Position numbers and translations under genes: made by a program
Assembly (NCBI RefSeq): GCF_001949145.1
Contig: NW_019091368.1
Span: 1,320,138 to 1,384,137 of the forward strand
Direction of reading: 5' to 3'
DNA length: 64,000 nucleotides
From: Acanthaster planci
Taxonomy: Eukaryota; Echinodermata; Asteroidea; Valvatida; Acanthasteridae
Shown here: in pieces, positions 40,801-51,590 of the stretch
Position numbering within the stretch: the first letter of the stretch is position 1
Layout of the letters: each line of letters starts with the position of its first letter
Notes under the pieces: generated by a model
What the model was told of the DNA's origin: nothing
The model's database searches: none
What the model saw: only the letters and a program-made list of their open reading frames with translations

Positions 40801-43800
40801 TTTTATTTCAGTGGTAACTGCAATGCATGTTATCTTTAAAATTTCTTCAGCAAAACATTCTTAACCCAGAAAACAAAATCAACTCACAAATTTAGGACAG
40901 AGTAAAAACTTAAGGTACATATGCTAAACATACGCACATAAACCCTCTAAAAATACTTCTTATCCATAAACATACATGCAAATACACACACACCGGTATA
41001 CATACATGTACGGTATGATACCAACACAAACTACGTATAATGTAATGTACATGTACCTGATACATGCACAAATTTTGTGCACATGTACATAAATTTAAAC
41101 ATAAAATGTTGCCATAATTTATCACGGCACAGCTGCATATAGGAAGGAATTCAGCAGTCTCCATGTACAGTATGCATATACACTGGTACATGTGGAAAAT
41201 TTATAAAATCTTTATGGTTCGCAATGAACAGACCATATACATGTACATGTACATACTGGTGCATGTACATGTACTTGTTACACTGAATGTTCACTGTGAG
41301 CTGACTCGTCAAGTGCATCTACATGCAGGCTACATGTACATATATACAGTTTGTACACAACATATGCACAGCATACCGGTACCTTGAATAAAAATGTACT
41401 TGTATGTGCAGTACATATATGTACATGTATAGCCTACATGTTAGTACCTGTATGTATACGTACATGTATGCATGTACATGTAGTGCACATATACATGTAT
41501 TTTACACAAAAGCCAAAATGTAGGTGTATGCATTCTCAATTCAAGGGGAAAAAAGGTTTCAGAGGCAGGTTCATAAACGAAACAATCAAGTGGCGCTAAT
41601 GTCAATAGAAAGGACTGATTGGACCACTAACAGTATTTAGCAAAGGGATGATGTTTATGAGTAATGGACAAGGGTCACATAGTTCAACCTGTAAAGTTAT
41701 GCTAGAAATGTTGTGTGGTGAGAGCTGGGATCAGGGCTGGGTCAATGTCACTCTGGAATGGAATTTGGAACAGGTTCATGTTGAATGCGGGCCCCACCAT
41801 CAGGTGTTATGGTACCTACATGTACATATACTAGTATCTTGTCGGATCAGATAAGGTCGTTCTCATTAAAGGAGGGAATGTTCATCTACATTGTACGGTA
41901 GACCATGTAGGCTCCTATGAAGTTATAAAACCTGTCAAAAAGTCTAGCTTTTAACCAGTATGTGGACACAGATCGTAAACTGCTTTAGACTTCAGCTCGA
42001 ACAGTCAAAAACAGTCAAAAATTCCTTCCTCTTGATTTGCCTCAGTACACAGACACATATGGGAAATTAGACTGATATTGACTGATATGACAACCGTGTC
42101 AAGAATGTACCGGTATCTTTGCACAGGAGGGTTAATACAAACATCCAATGAGCTGAAAGAATGAAATACCCAAACAACATGTGACAGTTATCAGTATGCA
42201 CCTTAACCTGTTCCGGTATATCATGTGACAGAACCATGACAGAGCCATCTGTACATGTACATACTCGCATCGTACTCTACATGTACCGTTACCCTGTAGA
42301 TCAATAAATGGTTATAAAAGTATGCAGCCAACCCACGACACAGGAATCAATGCAATAAATGTGAACTCTCCATCATGTTCGTGTACCGTACTTTAACAAC
42401 ATTTTCTGTCTTGCACTCAAACAGGTCATAACCGTCAGCAATCACATGATCATTGTGTCCGTGCAGCTACATGTATACCCCTAGGCCATGATACAGGTAT
42501 TGTACAGGCTGTACATGTGTATAGCGCAGTGTATGGGTAAGTGGCTGAAATGTTCACACTTTGATTGAACGTGGCATGTTTAATGCAATTGAGGTGCCTC
42601 CGGGGTGTGAGTGGCCACGTAAAAATCAAGCTGAAGACAGCTAGCAAAAAGCTGAAATGTAAAAGGTTCCCGTACATTTGTACAGACCAGGTGTACAAAA
42701 AGCTGTATTTTAGGGTCAACATCTAATCAAAAAAAGCTGAAATCAGCTAAAAAGCTCAATTCTCACACCCCTGGTGCGCGTTCAGACCACTGCATCCCAT
42801 TTGCATGCATGTGGTAGGCATGCGTGCTATATTCCTCTTTGACGAACAGGGTGTTGTCACATGTGCGCGCCATCCATGTTCATGGCAGCAAATGTGAGTG
42901 CAGTATCACTACTACAGTGATGCATCTTTTCAGATTAGTCCATAGCGACGACGGTTATAAACCTGCAGGACACTGTGACAAATTCCACACTGCTTCTAAA
43001 ATAACCTGTGCAGGCTTAGATTTCCTACTCCCACCTGCAGTACATGTAGGTCATTCCACTCACACAGGACAAACCTACATGTATGTGTACATGTTTGATT
43101 GGTGTGCCTGAAACTGTTTGCTACATGTAAATTCAACTTTGAAATGTTTATTAATTTAAACAAAACAAAACAAAATAAAAAACCAAGCAACTCACAATTT
43201 CCATTAACTGTGCCATGCAAAAAATTAAAAAGTTCAAGCAAATTTTCACCACCACTGCCATCTTTAAACTTGCTGATAAATACATGTAACGATAAGTTGA
43301 AAAAAGATTTTTTTTTTCACAAGATTGTGGACAAACAGTTTAAGACAGTCTCCCTCAATGCCCGTTAGTCATTATAAATCTTTACTGCAGGTGAACACAT
43401 CTTTTTATTTCCTTACAAAACATTGGGTACTATTGAGACTTGCATGGTCTCACAGGTGGCATTTATCTGGCACATGCGCTGGTTATGCCTTCAATGAAAC
43501 TGTGTCCTCAGCCCATCACGAGTAAGTCAAGTCAGTTTTCGCAAAATATCCAACTGTAGTTTATACCTGTACATCTGATGAAGTTTTAAGCCCAACTGAG
43601 GGAATTTACACTGATTTCTATGAGCACTCAAGCTGCAGTTCACGCATGGCATTTTTCTTTTGTGCAAGTGTACATTTACCCGGCGCAGTCACTGAAAAAT
43701 TGAATCCTTGAAACCTTACTTTCAAAAATTTGACACTGGACTGCATTCCACAAAATTGTTTTAAAATGTGAACAAGACCCATGACTTGTGCACTTGAGGC

Positions 43801-46800
43801 TGAAAAAATCACAAGACACCTTTAGCACTGGAAAAAAAATATGAGGCTTTGGAACAGTCATTGTTCATGAGCAAGCCATTTCCAATCATGTCCCCTTAAA
43901 TCCACCTTATCCGGTGTAACCTGTTGACTGAGGTACAAGTAGGTGCCAGACAATTTTTTATTCCAAGGCTCACTCTTGCTTTTTCTTAAATTGTTACTCA
44001 AAAGTGTAGCAATGGTTTCACCATCAATTTTACATTAATTGTCAGTGTGAACTGTTCATTTGCAATGCAACTGTATAGTATTTATTGATTTTATTTCAAC
44101 TCTACAGGTAGGTTCCAAAGTAAACTATTAACCTACATGTACATATGTACCATAGCTTCCAATTCAGTATGTCCGACTTGTGAACATGTATCTTCCTTAT
44201 CTGTTAGGGACCTGGGGGACAATGCAATGACAATGCTATCAACGATGACTCATTCGCAGAAATACATATCAAAATCCACAGGTACACTTTAGCAGTGTAC
44301 ATCTGACCTGGAGCCACTGCGGATGTGAAAGCAAAATTGTTGGCATATTTTCAAATCAGTCATGTGCAATCCATTACCCGCTTTCCAGAAAATTGGCCGA
44401 CCAGAAAATGTCACATTTCCTTTAAGCACTAACTGCCCCTTGTGGATGATTAAAAACCCAGAGATGTCTGTGGCTGGCCCAACTGAGCTGAGTTTGTGTG
44501 TTTTTCGTTTTTCTCCCCATTTTGGAAGGTGACCTCCAGTGACACTGGATAGGCAACTCATACAAACATCCTGACAAGGTGGCAGGCAGTGATTGGGACG
44601 TGCCAAGCATGATTTATGGGTGTATACTAAGTCTTCCCAATGCCCACTTGCAATGGAAAGTTCACAGGCCCACTAGAAGGGGGCCCACATACACCAATAC
44701 ATGCACCTGTCAGAGACAAGATGTATTCCCTGAAATTCAAGAATCGGATCATTTCTTGAATGAATGAATGAATGAATGGAATATTTACATTTCCTGGAGA
44801 CTACACAGAAACATTCAGTACAAAACATGTACATGTACCACATACATGTATTGGTCTGACATGTCTAACTAAAAAAACGAACACAAACCAACATACCAAA
44901 TGATTCACATACATGTACATGTGTAATTCTTCCGACATAATGAAAGTTACCGTCTTGTTCTGTACATGTACCAATATGTACCGTACCTGCACAGGTCTTC
45001 AAAATGATTTGAGAGGTTACCTTAGCAGCCTTATGAATAATAAACACATTGATGCGACGAACGATGCCGACTGTCACAACTTAACTTAAATCTGAAATAA
45101 TCGTAACCGGCATATACGCACGTACACAATGCTTTTGGACTCCGAGCCAACAAAACCATTCCATTGCTAGCTCCAGGCAACTCTTATGGGAACACTGTGC
45201 ATGGTCAAAGTTTAAGTATATGTACATGATGATTAGTGTCCGCATCTGGAAAATTGTCAGTTTGATTGATAATTGTAGTCATTTTTTTCCCTCCTTAACC
45301 CACCTTCCTAGCTACTCCCGTTACAAAACTATGGCTCATGCAGATGTTCCATACGGAACACAAACCGGTACGAGTACATGTACATGTAGCAGGTTTCACT
45401 TCAAGCATGAAACTGTTTCACTTTAGATACCGGTATACAGGAGTAGTATGACTTAACTCAGCCTCTATAAATTTATAGCTGTGGCAATGTGGCAAAGCCT
45501 CATAGGCATAACCTCAGATGAACCATACCTCCTGCCTCGACAGCCAGACATGACATACCACATGAAAAAATTTCGCATTATGACAGGCTGCCTTTCCCAC
45601 ATCCTTTTCAAGCTAACAGAAAAACAAGCCAAGCTAAGAAAAACTCTTGCCATGAAATTCTACAGCCCTGCACCTTCCGTGTTGCATCTTACATGTGGCA
45701 TTATTTGCACACTGGGCTCTAAATGAATGCGACAGTCAGAAGAGTGCAAAAGACCATGCTTAAAGTCTCATCACAAGCTCCTGAATAAAAAAAAAATTAA
45801 AAAGTTTTGAAAAGTCACACATTATAAAATCCCTATCCGCTCCACCGTACACAGTGGAATCAAAACTTAATTCAGAAAGTGACATACAACTGTATGCAAA
45901 ATACTGTACATGTACATGCACATGTGTACACAAGTACATGTATGTACATGTACATGTATGCATGCAAGCCTTCCACCTCTCTCGCCTGCAATGACCTTCC
46001 TGATCTCAGAAATTATGTCAAGGTCACCCCCTACTGAGCTCTCAGTTCTGAGTTTGACAACAGTTACTTTCTTACTCACACAACTCTATTGCTGTACTCA
46101 GAAAGCGGGTGCAGGATATACCAACATGTAAACAAAAACACAGCACATACATATAGCGGTGCATGCATGTTCCACCGGTACACGTTCATTGATTCAATGC
46201 ATGCCTACATACATGTACATGTAGGTTTACATTTGGATGGGTCTTTTACATCTGATTCCCATCATTCGGCAGATTGGCTGACAGGTTGAAGAGAAGCCGA
46301 ATGCCTTAGGGGCATTCAAAATTAGAACAGCAAAATGAGTGCAAAATTATGCAAAATTTGGATGATGAAAATAGATCATACATGTAAATGCATTACAGCA
46401 AGGACAGTAAAAACTGATGTTTAAAAGTATTGAAAAACGTGTACCTACATGTACATGTATCACACACAGATTTTTCTGGTATCTTCATAGCTCAAGTTTG
46501 TAAAAGAAACAAAATGGGATGAAAACTCTTCTTAGCATTTAACATTTGATTTTGTACATACATGTAGTAAATTTCCACATGAACGTACGGTACATGTGCA
46601 TGTGCATGTATGTCCGGCACTACAATCACTTATAATGCTCATCCTGCCTGTGCATGTTCTCCTTCACAAGGTACAAAATACAAAATGCTTAGTTTATTAC
46701 CAAAATAATCATGATCCTCCTTACTGTATTTTCATCACCCATCACCCCTTATCAAGAAGACCGGAAAGTCCCAGAAGGCAATCAGTAAAGCCACAGCTTA

Positions 46801-47156
46801 ATAAGGGTTTCTTTAGTAAAAAACACGGAAGATCTGTAGATCTGCAATGTAAAAAAATAAGACTGCAATTCCTGCTTCCTGCACGGCCAACTTTGCCAAG
46901 TTTCCTGTTAACCTTGGAAAGTGGAGGAGTGGTGAGTGGGGAGGGGGTATCTAGGGTCACAAACTAATTGAGTCACACCCACCTCCTCAAGTTGCAGACG
47001 CTGTGCAATGGTATCCAGACAGTCTTGTCCCAGACTCTCTGATGTCAGTGTTAATTCCAACAGAGTGTTATCCAAGAGCTGAATTCGGACAACAAATGAG
47101 TTTTTGCCGGTCACATTGTACCGCCGTGTTTTCTTCAGCCGCAAGCCGAACGGCAT
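22740..47156 (-). CDS. PTPN21: FERM-domain protein tyrosine phosphatase, PTPN21/PTPN14 (Pez) family; 15 coding exons
   Basis: Joining 15 minus-strand exons gives 3,879 nt (about 1,292 residues) with compatible phases throughout; vertebrate PTPN14/21 have just under 1,200. Exons are 47156-46983, 40304-40135, 34275-34178, 33701-33631, 32239-32081, 31280-31192, 30915-30745, 30288-30119, 29634-27722, 27199-27050, 26202-26005, 24514-24440, 24265-24106, 23480-23329 and 22868-22740. Residues 1-310 form the FERM domain, which in this family contacts membrane and cytoskeletal partners. Residues about 311-1005 are a low-complexity linker with PPPPY near 602-606. Residues about 1006-1292 form the PTP domain, with [10 protein letters not shown] (Cys about 1226, Arg about 1232). 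The WPD loop reads WPN (Asn about 1188). Pez proteins act at junctions and in Hippo/YAP control. Wording of many blocks is closer to PTPN21 than PTPN14, but a pre-duplication single orthologue is likely. Intron 11 uses a GC donor. A non-coding first exon is possible: an acceptor-like TTCAG lies at about 47,190. Confidence 0.96.
23329..23480 (-). CDS. PTPN21: PTPN21-like exon 14 (catalytic P-loop)
   Basis: It encodes (A)[16 protein letters not shown], then [18 protein letters not shown] and [22 protein letters not shown] is the PTP signature: nucleophilic Cys and phosphate-binding Arg are both present. Acceptor GCAG|CC, donor GAG|GTAAAT, phase 0 out. Confidence 0.96.
24106..24265 (-). CDS. PTPN21: PTPN21-like exon 13 (WPD-loop exon)
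   Basis: It encodes [20 protein letters not shown], then [19 protein letters not shown] and DDVHGYL. The loop that normally carries the general-acid Asp (WPD) reads WPN, from an AAC codon at 24140-24142. Acceptor CCAG|TTC, donor CTG G|GTAAGT (phase 1). Confidence 0.94.
24440..24514 (-). CDS. PTPN21: PTPN21-like exon 12 (PTP domain), 75 nt
   Basis: Acceptor TTTAG|GAG, donor CCG|GTATGT, 25 codons, phase 0. It encodes [14 protein letters not shown] then [11 protein letters not shown]. The KYWP motif is the conserved strand of the PTP core. Confidence 0.92.
25285..25455 (+). repeat. dispersed repeat, copy B (inverted relative to 7,690-7,880)
   Basis: It lies in intron 11 of the phosphatase gene. 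Its reverse complement aligns with 7,690-7,880 over about 170 bp with small gaps. It explains part of the 156-codon plus-strand open frame at 25,199-25,669, which is therefore not a gene. Confidence 0.7.
26005..26202 (-). CDS. PTPN21: PTPN21-like exon 11 (PTP domain), GC donor
   Basis: Acceptor TCAG|GAC starts [20 protein letters not shown] and includes [20 protein letters not shown] and [11 protein letters not shown], all core PTP motifs. The exon ends GAG|GCAAGT: a GC rather than GT donor with otherwise consensus bases. The next exon ([12 protein letters not shown]) joins in phase 0, matching the AEEEGGRxKxxRYWP block of the family, which fixes this boundary. Confidence 0.93.
27050..27199 (-). 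CDS. PTPN21: PTPN21-like exon 10 (PTP domain N-terminus)
   Basis: It encodes [20 protein letters not shown] then [13 protein letters not shown] and [10 protein letters not shown]. This is the helix and start of the PTP fold with the pTyr-loop region, where classical PTPs have NRYxDVLPY. Phase 0 both ends; donor GAG|GTGAAT. It is read in a different frame from the longest open frame at this spot. Confidence 0.94.
27722..29634 (-). CDS. PTPN21: PTPN21-like exon 9: 1.9-kb linker exon
   Basis: This single exon encodes 637 codons, residues about 368-1005, rich in Ser/Pro/His/Gln. Conserved islands are [12 protein letters not shown] with [11 protein letters not shown] (about 429-457), YRPSPDY (about 472-478), the WW-ligand RPPPPYPR (about 601-608) followed by STPDLARQ and [11 protein letters not shown], and [15 protein letters not shown] near the end. 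An acidic EEDDEDDPK run precedes the donor CGA|GTAAGT. The linker is probably disordered and carries protein docking and phosphorylation sites. Only one clear PPxY motif is seen in this exon. Confidence 0.95.
30119..30288 (-). CDS. PTPN21: PTPN21-like exon 8 (start of linker)
   Basis: Acceptor CTCAG|GCCC, donor GAT G|GTAAGC. It encodes [19 protein letters not shown] and a basic/Ser stretch with [11 protein letters not shown]. Sequence is poorly conserved in this part of the family, so the call rests on exact phase fit between exons 7 and 9 and on good splice sites. Confidence 0.85.
30745..30915 (-). CDS. PTPN21: PTPN21-like exon 7 (end of FERM F3)
   Basis: It encodes (K)[36 protein letters not shown] and [17 protein letters not shown]. 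This is the F3 PH-like lobe ending in its C-terminal helix. Donor ACC AA|GTGAGT. Residues about 254-311. Confidence 0.95.
31192..31280 (-). CDS. PTPN21: PTPN21-like exon 6 (FERM F3)
   Basis: It encodes [20 protein letters not shown] then LNGQPTVTF, matching the family's DSQG...GIFVKHKNG strand pair. Acceptor CCAG|GAT, donor TTC AA|GTAAGT (phase 2). 29 codons plus 2 nt. Confidence 0.93.
31436..31580 (+). repeat. dispersed repeat end, copy 2
   Basis: The last 36 bp (31,545-31,580) read AGACCTAGCTCTGGACAAC then AGAGTTGGATGCAGCCT, matching copies at 19,447 and 62,140. Upstream, GTTACTTGGCTG and ACGGTGATGGCTA-like words also resemble 25,690-25,790 and 62,058-62,100. It lies in intron 5 of the phosphatase gene. 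Confidence 0.45.
32081..32239 (-). CDS. PTPN21: PTPN21-like exon 5 (FERM F2/F3)
   Basis: The acceptor GCAG|AAT opens [20 protein letters not shown] and it ends with [12 protein letters not shown] before AAG|GTGAGG. 53 codons, phase 0 at both ends. The GYGxExYPAK block is the conserved start of the FERM F3 lobe and is closer to PTPN21 wording. Confidence 0.94.
33170..33540. repeat. imperfect tandem duplication (about 190-bp unit)
   Basis: Two diverged direct copies, about 33,170-33,335 and about 33,358-33,540. Both contain TTAAACTGACACTGTAAAAT, ACAGGAGTTGTTTTCA, GGGCCAGCTTTGAAAAA and TATTTGTTTTG blocks in the same order. Indels separate them. It lies in intron 4 of the phosphatase gene. Confidence 0.85.
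33631..33701 (-). CDS. PTPN21: PTPN21-like exon 4 (FERM F2), 71 nt
   Basis: A short exon between CCAG| and AAG|GTAGGA. It encodes (A)[16 protein letters not shown] then DFVLLPK, matching the family's ADFGDYNQ...DFL block. Phase 1 in, phase 0 out. Confidence 0.92.
34178..34275 (-). CDS. PTPN21: PTPN21-like exon 3 (FERM F2)
   Basis: It encodes [14 protein letters not shown] then [18 protein letters not shown], which aligns with the YYLQVKKDVLEG...AGLAVQ region of the family. The acceptor follows an unusually long pyrimidine tract (a T run of about 19 plus further Ts). The donor is CAA G|GTAGCT. The exon has no ATG of its own and is shadowed by longer frames on other phases, so ORF-only methods miss it. 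Confidence 0.92.
34276..40134 (-). other. intron 2 of the PTPN21-like gene
   Basis: A 5.9-kb intron bounded by GT (40134) and AG (34276). It holds ACATGT/TACCGGTA words, AT-rich DNA and a possible LINE 3'-tail fragment at 37,024-37,080 (TTCAATTCAGTTCAATCCTT then TATTGTCC). A 123-codon plus-strand frame at 39,354-39,725 has no recognisable similarity. No nested gene is supported. Confidence 0.8.
37024..37080 (-). mobile_element. possible LINE 3'-end fragment
   Basis: The words GTTCAATTCAGTTCAATCC then TTTATTGTCCAGAC resemble the reverse complement of ACAATAAAG(TTGAA)n tails found at the 3' ends of many CR1/L2-like elements. It is short and recognised only by its tail, so this is a weak call. 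Confidence 0.3.
40135..40304 (-). CDS. PTPN21: PTPN21-like exon 2 (FERM F1/F2)
   Basis: The acceptor CTAG|ACC starts [15 protein letters not shown] and continues [15 protein letters not shown], ending in QEITR. The donor ACA AG|GTCAGA cuts after residue 114 plus 2 nt. The open frame runs on 24 codons past this donor, but family alignment shows that tail is intron: the next exon supplies the YLYFLQLK continuation. Confidence 0.94.
41000..41500. repeat. dense cluster of palindromic (ACATGT)n / TACCGGTA words
   Basis: Repeated short arrays of ACATGTACATGT and variants, with two TACCGGTA-type words, crowd about 500 bp. The hexamer is its own reverse complement, so each array can fold or pair on either strand. 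Similar smaller clusters occur at 1,430-1,525, 2,470-3,010, 3,650-3,960, 6,690-6,955 and 45,895-45,965. Confidence 0.8.
44757..44778. repeat. (TGAA)n microsatellite
   Basis: About five copies of TGAA in tandem, followed by GGAATATTTACATTTCC. It could be the tail of a truncated retroelement, but only the tail is visible. Confidence 0.85.
46983..47156 (-). CDS. PTPN21: PTPN21-like exon 1 (start of FERM domain)
   Basis: The ATG at 47154-47156 opens with [15 protein letters not shown], the conserved family start. The FERM F1 ubiquitin-like lobe follows, with [19 protein letters not shown] and ending AQRLQLEE. It encodes residues 1-58. The donor is GAG|GTGGGT, phase 0. The start is chosen because MPFGLKL-type openings are conserved in human PTPN14/21. 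Confidence 0.95.
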
Positions 47157-47189
47157 GTTGACGGTTTTTCCTCACAGCGAGGTACACAG

Positions 47190-50100
47190 CTGAATTGACG
47201 GGTGTTGGGTTTTCCTCAAATTACACTCAATGTCTTGAAGTTCGTTTGGAAATGCATTGCACATGCACTAGTGTCAAACGATATGCATCTCTCCAACGAG
47301 ATGGCCTGTGATACATGGTTGATACCTAGAAAAATGAAACAAAAACCGAGGATGTAGGCATGGTGAATAACAATAATAATGAAGAATTCTATAGCTCTGG
47401 TATTTGCCATAAGAGGCATTCATTGTGCTTGCTCCGATTTTATCCCAGTCTGTTGTCTGACTGTAAACAATTGTCCATGAACCAGAGGGTTCAAAACTAC
47501 AGTGGGGCAAGGAGATGTATTTTTAGCATGGACTTGAATGTTTCTAAAGAGTCAGCAGCTCTGATATGAATGCCTGAGTATACAAAAGCTCTGGTGTAGC
47601 CACTTGAAATGACTGAGACCCCCCGCAAGTTGTTGGCCCTGTGTTCAGCATGACTATGAAGTACAGTTGCTCTGGTTTCCTTTCACCTCCATTACAATGT
47701 TACCAAATACAGGGGGCTACCGGTACTTTGAATGGCAGTGCTGATATTCAATTTTGCATTACACTTGTAAAATCTGTTACATGACAACAGTATACGGCAA
47801 CTGAAAAGAATCCAGGCTTAATCATGCCAATTAAATCCAGGCTGGGACATTTTGCACTGATATCTTTAGACACTTTACTGGCTGAAGATCCTTATTTAGT
47901 CATGTTTCTAACGCAATCAAAGGCATTTCCAATGTTGTTGCACACAAGCTATAGCATCAGTCTAACTATTTTAGATGGCAATCCAGCTGGACCAGGCATT
48001 GACAAATCTCAACAAAAGAAAATACAGTGTCTCAACCTTTTTCAATTTATGTGGTTCACATTCGGCAAGAAAGTGTTAAAATGTTAAAGAGGCTGACACC
48101 GGTTTCTGAGAGTGAGAAGATAGACCAAAAAGTTAGTTTAAAAAATACAGCATGTAGGCCCTATGGTGTGTATTTTAAAACATGACTTGATAGAAAGAGA
48201 CAATTTCCCCATTCTCCATTCCAGGTCAACTGGCCCGGAAAAGTACCAAACCATGCTGGTGAGAAATATTTGTGTTTAGTTCAATGCCGGTCACCCCCCC
48301 CCAGTGTCAAATTTACAAATCAACATCATCGGGTACCAGATGTACATGTATGAAAAAGGATGAAGATGCACTGTCCTGATCCCACATCCATGAAATCTAC
48401 ATTCATCATGTTCATCACTTTTAATTAAAACTGGTTAGGGTGCCTAGGCCTATTCCAATCCAGATTAGAGCACCAGTGCGGCTGTGAAATCATAAAATGT
48501 GCCTTGGAACAACAGAATGCTACAAAGTGCAATACATTCTAAATAATGTCGACTACCATGGCAACGTATCTGTACTGTCAATGTCTGTGGCACATCATGA
48601 CTGTACAGCACAGTACGGACTTAACGTTAGTAAATAAGCAAGGTAAAGACGTTCAAACTCACAGCTGCATGTTCAAGCGAGGCGTAACAACAGAGTCTAG
48701 ACACAAAATGAACGGGAAGCTATTGCGGCAATCGTCAAGACCGAAGAGAAATCACACATTCTGCAAATTTAGTGACTTGGCTGTACTGCCAATACTTACA
48801 GAGGAGCAATCGTCTGTATTGTTAAAAATCCAAGATTCACCATCCTAGTTTGGTCATGTTATCCTGTAAGAATGAAGGCTGTACTCTGCCACCACTTGCC
48901 GGCTTACAGTGCAGAAGCGTACATGTGTATAGCCAGCTAGCAATTTGGTACACATGTATAACAACTTGCTGCTACGCACGTCAGCCGTTTCACACAAAAA
49001 CAGTCTAATTCCGCCGGAACTAATTCATCTTATTGAAAGTTGAAATGGCTGACAATAACTTCCTCCAAATGCAGCGAAGGAGACCATGTGCTTCCCCTAT
49101 GGGCTTGAAGTGACTCCCTTGGAATCGTTTAACTTGTGTTGTGTCAGAAAAATTGAAAAAATGTAGGGAGGTCATCAATCTACAGGTGTTATTGTATCGC
49201 TCCGCATGCGATGAATGACTGGGGAATGTCTGCTATGCGATTTGCGTGAGAGTGGTCTGTGGTTGGTCGGGTTTGCGTCTCAACCTGGTCTCATTGCCAT
49301 ACCGCTTAGAGAGTTTGGTCACGGATCGAAAGTTTGTCATCTGATTCATTGAAGCAGAAGAATGGCTGAGCATTATTGAGGAATTTGTCGCGTCAGACGT
49401 GACAGTGACGAAATTTGATGTCGACTAACCGTCACGGGTTCGGAAAGATTTGTGTAATGTTCGGGGAAATAAGGTTCCAAGTACTCCGGAGGAGAGACGA
49501 TTTGAAAGCTTTCAGACTCCCACTTGTAGGGAGAGCTTCTAAAATTACTCAGTGAGCCCTACGAGTATGAACCCCAGCTATGATGGCCACAATTTCCTTG
49601 AAACTTAAGCAAAAGTTTCAACGATTCTTATCGTTAAAGTTTCGGACAAAAAGATCCAGACAAAATGATAATAAAGCCTTACCCTGAACTAGTCCAGATG
49701 AACCATTCCAAAAGACGCCTCGATTTATTATTTTGTTAACGAATTGTCCTGATTGATAAAGAACTTATGTATACTTTTACCAAGAGTCAAGAATCATGGA
49801 CGCCGGGCTACTTGTCTTTGCATAGGTTGCCCATGATGAAGCAAAGCCCCATAAACAAAAATTTAAAAGAACTTGTTACCCTCGACCCCACGCCCTCCTC
49901 TTCTGCTAATCTTTATAAATAAGTTCCGATTCTTTGCCTGCAGTCGGGTACATTGTGACAATTAGGTTTTTCCTACGGTATAAAAATCAACCCTCTGGTG
50001 AACAGCATTGTTTTCCTCACATCTGATAAAAATGCGCAGTTTGATAAAGGGGTCAGTTTGTTATGAGGTTCAAACTGTATGCGACCACATTTTTTTTTCA

Positions 50101-51590
50101 CTATATTTTTTTGGCGGCGTTAGTTTTCCTACCCCATGGAACAACTTGCTTCGGCTGGGCATGGCACACGCACCTTTGGAAGCAGCTCGCTTGTGGCTCA
50201 AGTTCACACATCCAAAACACAGGATACAGCGATGCATGCATCATTGGTAAACTGTGGCCAAGTGACTCTGACGCAGCCGTCAGCTTATTTCTGGCCGTCT
50301 GGGGGCGCTCTCTCAACTTCACAACTGACTAAAAATTCTTATTTCGATTCGCGATAGCCAACGTGGAGCAAAACTATCCCGAATCAAACAAAATGCAGCG
50401 CTGGAGAGCTGTTGCTTCAACCCCAAGTCCTCAATCCCCCAATTTCAATATGAGTTTACATACACTCTGGGGAGTTAGTTAAGGAATCCTTCTCAAAGTT
50501 ATAAATCTTTCTTTTTTTTTTTTTTAAATTTACATTCAGAATTTTCAATTCTGTTCATGATTACGTTTTTTTCACGTTCAATTTCGTTTTTTGGGGAGGG
50601 GGGGCTTTGGCTTTGCCATTCGGGTTCGTATTGCTAATTACATTTTGTTTATGGGCAATCACGACTACATTTGTACCATTCTTTAATGAGTCTCTGCCCG
50701 TCTTTTCGGTTCTTTTCCCAACTAGTGTAATCCAATTAAAAGCCATCGAAGCATGCAAGATCTTTTATTTTTGCGTCCTCTTTTTTTTCGTTTCCGGTAC
50801 GTTTATTTTACGCTCTTGAGTGTTCGACTTCGACGCGACATGGACTATTGGAGTGCTACCTGTCTTTATATGCTTTATCTTTTGTTTGTGTCTGCGGCAA
50901 TCTCTTGCATGGGTGTAAACTTTCCGGGGGGGGGTGATGGGTATATTACCCACTCACCCTGCTCAATACTTTTTATTATTTATTTATTAGTGCTATTGGG
51001 AGGTGGGGAGATATATACAATTCCCCATCCCCACCCAACCCCCAATTTCTGGCACACTTTATTTCTGAAACAACTTTAGGAGGTTACCGATTTTCATCTT
51101 AACTGAGCTACAAACCTTAAAATTTGTTTTTTTTTGTAGGTGTTCAGACTTGAATGTGAAAAGTGAACAAAAGTTCCGGAAGACAATAGTCTAGAATGTT
51201 TTGCTTAAAACGTCCGAGAAACCTATATTATCTGACATCTCTGTTGGCACATTTACAGCTTCTGGTGATAATCAATAGTCCGGTGCACCCATTCACATTT
51301 CAAAACGTTGACTACTGTATGACTGAAAACATCATGGAAGGTCAAATACAAGCAACGGTACAGTACACAGTTACATTCAGTAAAATCCTCAATCGCAAAC
51401 TTTTTGAAATCCAAAATCTCTTTTAGGTTGGGAAATCTCATGTTAATTTGAAATGTAATTTCGACTCTGAAAGAGTTCAGTTTCCTATCCTTTTCACCAG
51501 TGCAACAGTGCATGTGATTTGAGGAAGGTAGACCGAATTTGAATAAAGTATGCATATGCATGGTCATACACCAAACTTACAAAAGTTGAT
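47190..51590. other. 5' flank of the PTPN21-like gene and intergenic DNA
   Basis: No coding exon is recognised between the phosphatase start and the GNMT 3' end. A non-coding first exon of the phosphatase may lie here: minus-strand donor-like sites occur near 48,796 (CTCT|GTAAGT) and 49,681 (CAGG|GTAAGG), and 49,180-49,480 is locally CpG-containing with TGACG/CGTCA words. None of these can be confirmed from sequence. ACATGT words thin out between about 48,970 and 50,400. Confidence 0.5.

Larger units (their letters stand above)
40305..46982 (-). other. intron 1 of the PTPN21-like gene
   Basis: A 6.7-kb intron with the densest ACATGT clusters in the window (40,980-41,500; 45,895-45,965; 46,200-46,620) and a (TGAA)n tract at 44,757-44,778. 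Open frames here are short and low-complexity, on both strands. No nested gene is supported. Confidence 0.8.
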
